Origin: Robinsoniella peoriensis
Lineage (GTDB): Bacteria > Bacillota > Clostridia > Lachnospirales > Lachnospiraceae
Length of the DNA: 64,000 nt
Reading direction: 5' to 3'
NCBI RefSeq assembly: GCF_000797495.1
Contig: NZ_JTGN01000006.1
Location: forward strand, 1,044 to 65,043
Part shown: positions 24,978 through 31,852 of the stretch, one piece after another
Position numbering within the stretch: position 1 is the stretch's first letter
Layout of the letters: each line of letters starts with the position of its first letter
The notes under the pieces: generated by a model
The model's database searches: none
What the model saw: only the letters and a program-made list of their open reading frames with translations
What the model was told of the DNA's origin: nothing
Position numbers and translations under genes: made by a program

Positions 24978-26073
24978 GATCATTATCTATATTATGGTAT
25001 TTTTCGCCGCATTAGGCGCCCTGGACCGGATTATCGGCAACCGGTTTGGCCTGGGGGAAAAATTTGAAGAAGGTATTATGGCGATTGGCGCCCTGGCAGT
25101 ATCCATGGTGGGTATTATTGCGCTGGCACCGGTCATTGCGAATCTTTTAAAACCGGTTATCGTACCGCTGTTTGGATTTCTGGGCGCTGACCCGGCTATG
25201 TTTGCCGGATCGATTCTGGCAAATGATATGGGTGGAGCGCCACTTGCAGAAGCCTTGGCTTTAGATCCCAATGCTGGAAATTTTGGTGGTTTGATTGTAG
25301 GGGCTATGCTGGGACCTACAATTGTATTTACCATTCCGGTTGCACTGGGAATTATTGAAGAGTCTGACCGGAAATATCTGGCGACGGGTGTTCTGGCTGG
25401 AGTCATCACCATTCCCATCGGTTCCTTCGTTGGAGGACTTGTAGCAGGGTATTCCATTGGAATGGTACTGCGCAATCTGATTCCAATTATTATCTTTGCC
25501 CTTCTGATTGCTCTGGGACTCTGGAAATTTGAAAATGCCATGGTAAAAGGATTTACTTATTTCGGTAAATTTGTTGTGGCGGTTATTACTTTGGGACTGG
25601 GTGTGGGAATCATCGAGCAGTTGACGGGAATTGTCCTGATCAAAGGTATGAATCCTTTAAGTGAAGGATTTACCGTAGTTGCAGACATCGCAATTGTGTT
25701 GGCAGGTGCGTTTCCACTGGTTTATGTAATTACCAAAGTATTCAAAAAGCCACTGATGAAGCTTGGAAAAGTACTTGGGATGAATGACATTGCAGCAGCA
25801 GGATTAGTAGCCAGTCTGGCAAACAGTATTCCTATGTTTGGAATGATGAAAGATATGGACAACCGGGGAAAGATATTAAATGTGGCGTTTGCCGTATCGG
25901 CAGCCTTTGTTTTCGGTGATCATCTGGGATTTACCGCAGGATTTAATTCTACTATGATTTTTCCAATGATTATTGGAAAACTGGTAGGAGGGATTACAGC
26001 GGTAATGGTAGCTGTTTTTATTTCTAACAGGACATTAAAAGAGGATCATTCAGGACAGGCTTCTGCAAAGTAG
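24964..26073 (+). CDS. eutH: Ethanolamine permease EutH
   Basis: A 369-residue membrane transporter with about ten hydrophobic segments, probably facilitating ethanolamine entry at low concentration or pH. Family segments are GSILANDMGGAPLAEALA about residue 84, NSIPMFGMMKDMDNRGK about residue 282, and FVFGDHLGFTAGF about residue 318. ATG 24964 follows GGAGGTG and lies inside eutN. Confidence 0.95.
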   Translation: MGINEIIIYIMVFFAALGALDRIIGNRFGLGEKFEEGIMAIGALAVSMVGIIALAPVIANLLKPVIVPLFGFLGADPAMFAGSILANDMGGAPLAEALALDPNAGNFGGLIVGAMLGPTIVFTIPVALGIIEESDRKYLATGVLAGVITIPIGSFVGGLVAGYSIGMVLRNLIPIIIFALLIALGLWKFENAMVKGFTYFGKFVVAVITLGLGVGIIEQLTGIVLIKGMNPLSEGFTVVADIAIVLAGAFPLVYVITKVFKKPLMKLGKVLGMNDIAAAGLVASLANSIPMFGMMKDMDNRGKILNVAFAVSAAFVFGDHLGFTAGFNSTMIFPMIIGKLVGGITAVMVAVFISNRTLKEDHSGQASAK

Positions 26074-26100
26074 AATGATTATAGAAGGAGAATGCCGTCA

Positions 26101-26565
26101 ATGGATATAAATAAAGAATCAATCGAGCAAATGATTGCCCAGATTCTGGCAGAAAAATTAGGACAGATGGGGCAGCTGACAAAAGATAATCAAAAAGAGA
26201 CAGCCGGTAATATAATAAAGGTTAAAGTTCCGGCGGTAAAAGTGGAACCTTCCGACCGTCTTGATACCGGGAAAGGAACAGATCAGGTCTATACACATGA
26301 TCTGTTTACATTGCCGGAAAGTCCCAGACTTGGATGCGGAATTATGGAGATGGAGAAAACTACTTTTGACTGGACATTAAATTATGATGAAATAGATTAC
26401 GTAATCGAAGGTTCCCTTACGATTATTGCCAATGGGAAAAGTGTAACAGCGGGCCCGGGTGAAATAATACTCATTCCCAAAGGCTCCAAAATTCAGTTTT
26501 CGGTGCTCCAGAGTGCCAGATTTCTATATGTGACCTATCCGGCTGATTGGGCAGATCAGGGATGA
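26101..26565 (+). CDS. eutQ: Ethanolamine utilisation cupin protein EutQ
   Basis: A 154-residue protein with a C-terminal cupin (EIDYVIEGSLTIIANGKSV, PGEIILIPKGSKIQF, FLYVTYPADW). The Salmonella protein is reported to have acetate kinase activity and to be needed for microcompartments. The N-terminal helix ESIEQMIAQILAEKLG is separated from the cupin by a Lys/Val-rich linker, like a targeting helix. I prefer ATG 26101 over 26092, which is only 1 nt from AGAAGGAG. Last recognised eut gene. Confidence 0.9.
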   Translation: MDINKESIEQMIAQILAEKLGQMGQLTKDNQKETAGNIIKVKVPAVKVEPSDRLDTGKGTDQVYTHDLFTLPESPRLGCGIMEMEKTTFDWTLNYDEIDYVIEGSLTIIANGKSVTAGPGEIILIPKGSKIQFSVLQSARFLYVTYPADWADQG

Positions 26566-26569
26566 ACTT

Positions 26570-26650
26570 GTGGAAGTAAAGAATTTTCACATTTATCATC
26601 CGGGCAGTGTGGTAAGCGGGATTGTGATCTACAGAGAGGTGCAGGGATGA
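26570..26650 (+). CDS. Possible 26-codon ORF overlapping the HD gene
   Basis: GTG 26570 with AGGGA 8 nt upstream opens 26 codons (MEVKNFHIYHPGSVV and onward) that end in an ATGA overlap with the HD protein start at 26647. The overlap suggests translational coupling, which would explain the short ORF. No similarity recognised; it may also be a remnant of a longer gene. Confidence 0.3.
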   Translation: MEVKNFHIYHPGSVVSGIVIYREVQG

Positions 26651-27255
26651 ACCAGAGAGAAATATTTCTGGAAATGCAGACCCATATGATAGAAGATGAA
26701 AACCCGTCATCTTATTTAAATGAAATGTATGAAAGAGGTTTGTTTAAGGACTACCCCTTTCAAATGCTTTATGAACTCCGCAATACAGAGCAGTCGCCAA
26801 TATATCATCCGGAAGGAAATGTATGGATTCATACGATGCAGGTTATTGATGTAGCGGCAAAAGTAAGAAAGCGGAGCAGGGATCCCAGAGTTTTTATGTG
26901 GGCGGCCCTGCTTCACGATATTGGAAAACCCTCTACAACGAGAATGAAAAAGGGCAGAATCACTTCCTATAACCATGACCAGGCAGGTGAGCAGCTGGCA
27001 AGGGAATTCCTGTCCTTTTTCGATGAAGATAATAATTTTATAGAAGCAGTATGTGGACTGGTGCGCTATCACATGCAGATTTTGTTTGTGGTGAAAGGGC
27101 TGCCCCATGCAGATCTGGAAGGAATGAAGAAAAGAACAGATCTGCAGGAAGTAGCGCTCCTTGGCCTGTGTGACCGGTTGGGAAGGGATACGCAAAATAA
27201 AGAAGAAGAAGAAAAAAACATCCGGCTTTTTATAAAGAAATGTTTAGATGATTAA
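26647..27255 (+). CDS. HD-domain phosphohydrolase
   Basis: A 202-residue HD-superfamily protein. The metal ligands are in NVWIHTMQVIDVAAKV (His about residue 62), LLHDIGKPSTTRMKKG (His-Asp about residue 90) and CDRLGRD (Asp about residue 179). The layout recalls the HD domain that follows bacterial tRNA nucleotidyltransferases, here alone. Substrate (nucleotide or 2',3'-cyclic phosphate) unknown. It is the last gene before a strong terminator and could be cotranscribed with eutQ, though its role with ethanolamine is unclear. Confidence 0.82.
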   Translation: MNQREIFLEMQTHMIEDENPSSYLNEMYERGLFKDYPFQMLYELRNTEQSPIYHPEGNVWIHTMQVIDVAAKVRKRSRDPRVFMWAALLHDIGKPSTTRMKKGRITSYNHDQAGEQLAREFLSFFDEDNNFIEAVCGLVRYHMQILFVVKGLPHADLEGMKKRTDLQEVALLGLCDRLGRDTQNKEEEEKNIRLFIKKCLDD

Positions 27256-27314
27256 GGACGCTTTGTATAGGAGGGTAGTAGTCGTACTCCCCCGTCTACA
27301 AAGTGTCCTTTTTT
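27256..27314 (+). terminator. Strong terminator ending the eut-HD transcript
   Basis: Stem GGACGCTTTGTA / TACAAAGTGTCC starting one base after the HD gene stop, followed by six T. Confidence 0.92.
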
Positions 27315-27342
27315 CAAAAAAACCATTTTTTTGCTTTGTGTG

Positions 27343-27371
27343 TTGACAAAACTGATGTGCAAAGGTACAAT
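27343..27371 (+). promoter_or_regulatory. Predicted sigma-A promoter of the LacI gene at 27479
   Basis: TTGACA (27343-27348), 17 nt, TACAAT (27366-27371). Downstream sequence contains AT-rich dyads (AAATTTAAAAGAATTTAAATTT) where an autoregulator could bind. Confidence 0.85.
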
Positions 27372-27478
27372 AAATTTAAAAGAATTTAAATTTATTTAAA
27401 AAATTAAAGGACAATTGTGAAATAATGTATGTTATTTCTTTTTATTAAAATCGCATTAGTGCGTCATAGGAGGTTTTT

Positions 27479-28495
27479 ATGAGGGTGAAGGCTAAGGATA
27501 TTGCAAAGGAGCTTGGGCTTTCTACAGCTACGGTTTCCCTGGCAATTAATAACCGTCCGGGTGTAAATGAAGATACCAGGAGAAGGGTATTGGATTATCT
27601 GGAAAGTAAGACAGCGGAGGATGAGTCCGCAGGTGGAAATGAAAAAATTATCCGCATGCTTGCTTTTTTGGAAGACCGGCCATATTGGGACAGTTCTGAG
27701 AATACCAGGACGTACATAACGTTCGAACAGGCATCCAGGCGGGCGAGGGAATACGGATATAAGATGGATCTGGTAAATGTAATCCGGGGAAAAGATGATA
27801 TTGGAGCGTTTCTGGATGAATGTATCCGGGATAATGTGGCAGGTGTCTATGTGAATGCAGCCTATATGGAAGAGGATGATTATGCCAGCTTCCTGAATTT
27901 TAAAATACCTTTTGTGGTCTGCGATCAGGATTTTAATGATCTGCATACAGACAATATTATGCTGAATAACCATCAGGGAGTCATAATGGGATTGGATTAT
28001 CTCTATAAAAACGGGCATCGTGATATCCTCTATTTCCGCAATACAAATAATTTTTATAATATGTACGAACGCCGGGAAGCTTTTAACCGGTTTATGGAGA
28101 AAAAGGGACTTCAGAGCCGGAGAAATGAAAGAATTGTGGATATCGGAGGGGGAACCCAGGAAGCTTTTGAAGGCATGCAGCGTTACATAGAAGATAAAAA
28201 ACATATCCCAACGGCTATCTTTTCGGAAAATTATGAGGTTACGATCGGGATCAGTAAAGCTTTGGAAAATAACGGTTATAAAATACCCGATGATATTTCA
28301 ATTGTGGGTTTTGATACGATTCCGGACACTGCCCTCATGGATTATCAGCCTACCTGCATTTGTGCCTTGCATGACAGAAAGGCTTATGTGTCCATCGACA
28401 GGCTGGTGGAGCGAATCCAGGGGGATGTGGAAGAATCCGTTAAGATCTATGTGAATACAGAGCTGATTATTGGGGACAGTGTCCGCTGTTTATAG
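27479..28495 (+). CDS. LacI-family transcriptional regulator
   Basis: A 338-residue LacI/GalR regulator. HTH AKDIAKELGLSTATVSLAIN is at residues 4-23. The ligand domain ends with ISIVGFDTIPDTALMDYQPT about residue 280. AGGAGG precedes ATG 27479. Effector unknown. Its nearest possible targets are its own promoter and the following PadR unit; a link to the eut operon upstream is possible but not shown. Confidence 0.92.
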   Translation: MRVKAKDIAKELGLSTATVSLAINNRPGVNEDTRRRVLDYLESKTAEDESAGGNEKIIRMLAFLEDRPYWDSSENTRTYITFEQASRRAREYGYKMDLVNVIRGKDDIGAFLDECIRDNVAGVYVNAAYMEEDDYASFLNFKIPFVVCDQDFNDLHTDNIMLNNHQGVIMGLDYLYKNGHRDILYFRNTNNFYNMYERREAFNRFMEKKGLQSRRNERIVDIGGGTQEAFEGMQRYIEDKKHIPTAIFSENYEVTIGISKALENNGYKIPDDISIVGFDTIPDTALMDYQPTCICALHDRKAYVSIDRLVERIQGDVEESVKIYVNTELIIGDSVRCL

Positions 28496-28521
28496 AACAT
28501 AAGCAAAGTAATATGTTTTTA

Positions 28522-28550
28522 TTGACATGTGATATAAAGTATAGTAGTAT
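28522..28550 (+). promoter_or_regulatory. Predicted promoter of the PadR unit
   Basis: TTGACA (28522-28527), 17 nt, TAGTAT (28545-28550), with overlapping TATAAA at 28548. The stretch contains several TATA repeats that may be operator for an autoregulating PadR. Confidence 0.65.
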
Positions 28551-28582
28551 AAAATATAGCAGAGAGGTAGAGGAAAGGAAAA

Positions 28583-29140
28583 ATGGCAGCAATAGATCTA
28601 ATTGTGTTAGGAATGATTAAGCAGAGACCACAAAGTGCATATGATCTGCAGAAAAGTGTGGAGTACCGCAATATTTCCAGATGGGTAAAAATCAGTACGC
28701 CATCGATATACAAGAAAGTGGTCCAGATGGAGGACAAGGGGTATATTAAAGGAAATGTAATGAAGGATGGAAAAATGCCGGAAAAATCTGTTTATATGAT
28801 TACGCCGGAAGGCGATGCATATTTCGAGAAACTTATGGAGAAGACGGCAATGCAGTCGGTAAGTATTTTCCTGGATTTTAATGCTGTTATTATGAACCTG
28901 GATTTCGCAGCGCCTGCAAAAAGAGAAGAATTGCTGGAACATATCCGGGAAGGAATCTCAGACCTGAAAGAGGTGATTGGGGAAAATTCGCAGAAGCGTA
29001 CCCATATCCCAATGACAGGACAAACAATATTGGAACAACAGTATCTGATGGCATCTTCCATGGAAGCGTGGATTTTGAAATTTATGAGAGAATACCTGGA
29101 CAAAGATGCAGATGGAGAAAAAAATTTGGAAAATGAATGA
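28583..29140 (+). CDS. PadR-family transcriptional regulator
   Basis: A 185-residue PadR/VirR-type regulator. The winged helix spans about residues 5-85 (MIKQRPQSAYDLQKSVEY, STPSIYKKVVQMEDKGYI, YMITPEGDAYFEKL). The C-terminal Vir_act_alpha_C-like helical dimerisation domain follows. It precedes a small cysteine-rich gene by 21 nt and probably controls it and itself. Inducer unknown. Confidence 0.9.
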   Translation: MAAIDLIVLGMIKQRPQSAYDLQKSVEYRNISRWVKISTPSIYKKVVQMEDKGYIKGNVMKDGKMPEKSVYMITPEGDAYFEKLMEKTAMQSVSIFLDFNAVIMNLDFAAPAKREELLEHIREGISDLKEVIGENSQKRTHIPMTGQTILEQQYLMASSMEAWILKFMREYLDKDADGEKNLENE

Positions 29141-29161
29141 AAATTTTAAGGAGGTATTTTT

Positions 29162-29419
29162 ATGCATGAATCAAGATGCGGCGTTTGCTGCAATTCCTGT
29201 GAAAGAAAGGACAAAGTGGCATGCAAAGGATGTTTGAATATGGAAGGACCTTTCTGGGGCGGAACCTGTGAGGTGAAAAGCTGCTGTGAGAAAAATAAAT
29301 ATGATCATTGCGGTGTCTGTCCGGAATTCCCATGTGAGGTATTATCTAATATGGGAAAAGAACAGGGATTCGATCCTACTATTAAGATAGAAAAATGCAG
29401 GGAGTGGAGCACTTTTTGA
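29162..29419 (+). CDS. Small cysteine-rich protein (DUF3795-like)
   Basis: An 85-residue protein with ten cysteines in the pattern of DUF3795: CGVCCNSCERKD near the start, CKGCLNM, CEVKSCCEKNKYDHCGVC and FPCEVL. Likely binds zinc or an Fe-S cluster. AGGAGG precedes ATG 29162. Forms a two-gene unit with the PadR regulator. Function of the family is unknown. Confidence 0.8.
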   Translation: MHESRCGVCCNSCERKDKVACKGCLNMEGPFWGGTCEVKSCCEKNKYDHCGVCPEFPCEVLSNMGKEQGFDPTIKIEKCREWSTF

Positions 29420-29633
29420 CGGCCCGCGGACATTCGCTGTGAAATCCAGATGGTTTTCGCAGCTCAGCCGCCTGGTATGGAACATGTAATTATCTCACAC
29501 TCCATCTTTCAGAGATGCGGCTGCTTGAAACAGAGCCGGATTGATATGGCAGTAATGATAGGATATCCCAATGGAGCAGCTTTACGAAGATCTGGAATAC
29601 CTGGATAATATTATACAAAGGCACCAAAGCCTA
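29420..29633. other. Intergenic stretch before the CNNM/CorC leader
   Basis: About 210 nt with no convincing gene. A short frame from 29571 (opens MEQLYEDLEYLDNIIQRH) has no ribosome binding site and runs across the promoter of the next unit, so it may be a remnant. No terminator is obvious behind the DUF3795 gene. Confidence 0.4.
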
Positions 29634-29662
29634 TTGATTTTTTTATTGGCATAGCATATAAT
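29634..29662 (+). promoter_or_regulatory. Sigma-A promoter of the CNNM/CorC leader
   Basis: TTGATT (29634-29639), exactly 17 nt, TATAAT (29657-29662). Transcription would start near 29669, about 44 nt before the leader ORF. Confidence 0.88.
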
Positions 29663-29712
29663 ATAACATAATTACAAAATAATAACAGCAGTATTAAGAG
29701 AGGGAAGAACAA

Positions 29713-29814
29713 ATGGACGACGCCGATAGCGACGCTGACCGACCTTTATTTTATTATTTTAATCGGTTTATAAGTAAATATGAAAATAAAAATGGACATA
29801 ACCTGTATTTGTGA
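29713..29814 (+). CDS. Leader peptide ORF, Asp-rich N-terminus (candidate Mg2+-responsive attenuator)
   Basis: A 33-codon ORF beginning MDDADSDADRP and continuing LFYYFNRF. AAGAGAGGG precedes ATG 29713 by about 9 nt, close to the consensus. Asp at alternate positions followed by Arg-Pro resembles the acidic/proline nascent chains, such as enterobacterial MgtL, that destabilise ribosomes at low Mg2+. Its final seven codons lie in the left arm and loop of the terminator at 29795. The downstream gene is of the CNNM/CorC Mg2+/Co2+ family. A ribosome that reaches the stop would cover the left arm and prevent termination, so the gene would be on when translation completes. The mechanism is inferred. 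Confidence 0.72.
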   Translation: MDDADSDADRPLFYYFNRFISKYENKNGHNLYL

Positions 29815-29834
29815 AGTACAGGCTATGTCTTTTT
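29795..29834 (+). terminator. Attenuator overlapping the leader ORF end
   Basis: GACATAACCTGTA (29795-29807) pairs with TACAGGCTATGTC (29817-29829), with one A-C mismatch, a 9-nt loop and a run of five T (29830-29834). The leader stop codon is in the loop. It lies 103 nt before the CNNM/CorC start. Confidence 0.88.
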
Positions 29835-29937
29835 GTGTATTTTTATATGATTATGACAGAAAGAATGGGGCGGAAGCTGTATGATGGAAGTGAAGCTAAT
29901 GAAAACAGGGAACATATCTGAAGGAGGATTTTATTAG

Positions 29938-31170
29938 ATGGATAGTAACAGTGTGTCACTTATAATTATTGTAATTTGTATTATAATGTCTGCGTATTTT
30001 TCGGCTACAGAAACAGCTTTTTCTTCTCTGAACCGTATTCGAATCAAAAATATGGCGGAAAAAGGGAATAAAAAGGCGGCTCTGGTGTTAAAGCTGTCCC
30101 AGGATTATGACCGTTTGTTATCTACCATTTTAATTGGCAATAATATAGTAAATATAGCGTCGGCATCGCTTGCTACCGTACTTTTTGTAAAACTATTGGG
30201 AGAGGACCTGGGTGCCAGCATATCTACAATTGTTACGACTATAGTAGTTTTGATTTTTGGTGAAGTTTCCCCAAAGAGTATAGCAAAAGAGTCACCGGAA
30301 AAATTCGCTATGTTTTCAGCCACCATATTGAATTGTTTTGTCTGGATTTTAACGCCTTTTAACTTTCTTTTCCGCCAGTGGAAGAAACTGTTGTCGAAGA
30401 TGTTTAAAAATTCAGAGGACAGAACAATTACAGAAGAAGAACTGCTGACAATTGTAGACGAAGCAGAGCAGGAAGGCGGAATCGATGAGCAGGAAAGTAC
30501 GCTCATACGAAGTGCCATTGAATTTACGGAAATAGAGGCTATTGATATTTTTACACCCAGAGTGGATGTGGTTGGCATACCTCTGGATGCGGCGAAAGAA
30601 GAAATCGCAGGTGTTTTTGCAAGGACAGGATATTCAAGGCTTCCGGTTTATAAAGAAGACATTGACCACATTGAAGGAATTGTGTATCAGAAGGATTTCC
30701 ACAATCATATTTATCACACGGAGCAGGAATTGGCTGCCATTATCCGACCGGCTTTGTATACCACTAAAAATAAGAAAATAGGTATTCTGCTTAAGGAGCT
30801 GCAGGCGGCGAAATCCCATATTGCAGTTGTGATTGATGAGTTTGGAGGAACGGTTGGTATTGTAACACTGGAAGATATATTGGAAGAACTGGTTGGTGAA
30901 ATATGGGATGAACACGACAAGGTTGTTCATGAAATGGAGCAGACCGGACAGGACGAATACGTTGTGATTGGCTGTATGAATGTTGAAAAGCTGTTTGAAG
31001 AACTGGATATGGAACAGGAATTTGAAGTGGTATCCGTCAGTGGCTGGGTAATGGAGGAACTTGACCGAATTCCAAAAGAAGGGGACTGTTTTTCTTATAA
31101 GAATCTGGAAATTACAGTGCTGCAGATGAAGGAAAGGCGGGTTGAAAAAGTCCGGGTTAAGAAAATATAG
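29938..31170 (+). CDS. CNNM/CorC-family membrane protein (DUF21-CBS-CBS-CorC_HlyC), probable Mg2+/Co2+ transport
   Basis: A 410-residue protein. It has an N-terminal DUF21/CNNM domain with about four membrane segments (SAYFSATETAFSSLNRIRI, LIGNNIVNIASASLA, LIFGEVSPKS), a CBS pair about residues 205-330 (FTPRVDVVGI, IAVVIDEFGGTVGIVTLEDI), and a C-terminal CorC_HlyC domain about residues 345-410. Bacterial relatives (MpfA, YhdP) are linked to Mg2+ efflux; older annotation calls them hemolysins. ATG 29938 follows AAGGAGG. Expression is likely governed by the leader peptide and attenuator upstream. Confidence 0.92.
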   Translation: MDSNSVSLIIIVICIIMSAYFSATETAFSSLNRIRIKNMAEKGNKKAALVLKLSQDYDRLLSTILIGNNIVNIASASLATVLFVKLLGEDLGASISTIVTTIVVLIFGEVSPKSIAKESPEKFAMFSATILNCFVWILTPFNFLFRQWKKLLSKMFKNSEDRTITEEELLTIVDEAEQEGGIDEQESTLIRSAIEFTEIEAIDIFTPRVDVVGIPLDAAKEEIAGVFARTGYSRLPVYKEDIDHIEGIVYQKDFHNHIYHTEQELAAIIRPALYTTKNKKIGILLKELQAAKSHIAVVIDEFGGTVGIVTLEDILEELVGEIWDEHDKVVHEMEQTGQDEYVVIGCMNVEKLFEELDMEQEFEVVSVSGWVMEELDRIPKEGDCFSYKNLEITVLQMKERRVEKVRVKKI

Positions 31171-31187
31171 AAAAAGGAGGCTTCCCT

Positions 31188-31778
31188 ATGTGTGGAAGAT
31201 ATTATATAGATGATGATACGGCAAGAGAAATGGAAAAAATAGTCCGTCAGGTAGATGCAAAGCTGTGGAAAGAATATAGTTCCAGAGATATTTGTCCCAC
31301 AGCTGCTGCACCTGTTATCCTTGGGAGAGAGGAAGAATTTGCTGAAGAAATATTCACCTGGGGATTTTTGGGATTCGATAAAAAAGGTGTAATTTTTAAT
31401 GCCAGATCCGAGACGGCTTTGGAAAAGAGAATGTTCCGGGAAAGCATATTGGTCAGAAGATGTGTGATTCCTGCGAAACGTTTTTATGAATGGGATGCTC
31501 ATAAGAATAAGTTTACGTTTCAGAGAGAGGACGGAAAAATATTGTTACTTGCAGGATTTTATAATCTGTATGAAGGACAGGAACGTTTTGTAATTTTAAC
31601 CACGGATGCGAATGAAACAATGAAACCCGTACACAGCCGGATGCCCCTGATACTGGAAAGCGAGGAGCTCAGGGACTGGATCTTTGATGAATACAGGGCA
31701 AAGGAGCTTCTGCATCAGATTCCCGCACGTTTGAAAGGCAGTTCGGAATATGTTCAGCAGACCTTGGATTTCTTATAG
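31188..31778 (+). CDS. SOS response-associated peptidase-like protein (SRAP, YedK/HMCES)
   Basis: A 196-residue SRAP protein. It begins MCGRYY, so Cys2 is freed to form a DNA-protein crosslink with abasic sites in single-stranded DNA. Other conserved parts are NARSET about residue 67, RRCVIPAKRFYEWD about residue 86 and VHSRMPLIL about residue 147, with the conserved His. AGGAGG precedes ATG 31188. It neighbours the SOS-controlled DNA polymerase IV gene, matching a DNA damage role, but I see no SOS box of its own. Confidence 0.93.
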   Translation: MCGRYYIDDDTAREMEKIVRQVDAKLWKEYSSRDICPTAAAPVILGREEEFAEEIFTWGFLGFDKKGVIFNARSETALEKRMFRESILVRRCVIPAKRFYEWDAHKNKFTFQREDGKILLLAGFYNLYEGQERFVILTTDANETMKPVHSRMPLILESEELRDWIFDEYRAKELLHQIPARLKGSSEYVQQTLDFL

Positions 31779-31797
31779 ATAATCCAGTATTTACCTG

Positions 31798-31826
31798 TTT
31801 ACATCCTATATATGTTCTTATAAGAT
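31798..31826 (+). promoter_or_regulatory. Predicted promoter of dinB
   Basis: TTTACA (31798-31803), 17 nt, TAAGAT (31821-31826). The start point would be near 31833, so the SOS box lies just downstream. Confidence 0.6.
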
Positions 31827-31838
31827 GAAAACAGGAGG

Positions 31839-31852
31839 CGAACATATGTTTG
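31839..31852. promoter_or_regulatory. LexA (SOS) box across the dinB start codon
   Basis: CGAACATATGTTTG matches the Gram-positive SOS box CGAACRNRYGTTYG at every position. The ATG of dinB (31846-31848) is its centre, and the ribosome binding site adjoins it. Bound LexA would block the transcript just after its start. Confidence 0.88.

Noticed and set aside
29571..29654. Short frame opening MEQLYEDLEYLDNIIQRH
   Set aside because: No ribosome binding site, and it runs over the promoter of the leader; kept only as a note.
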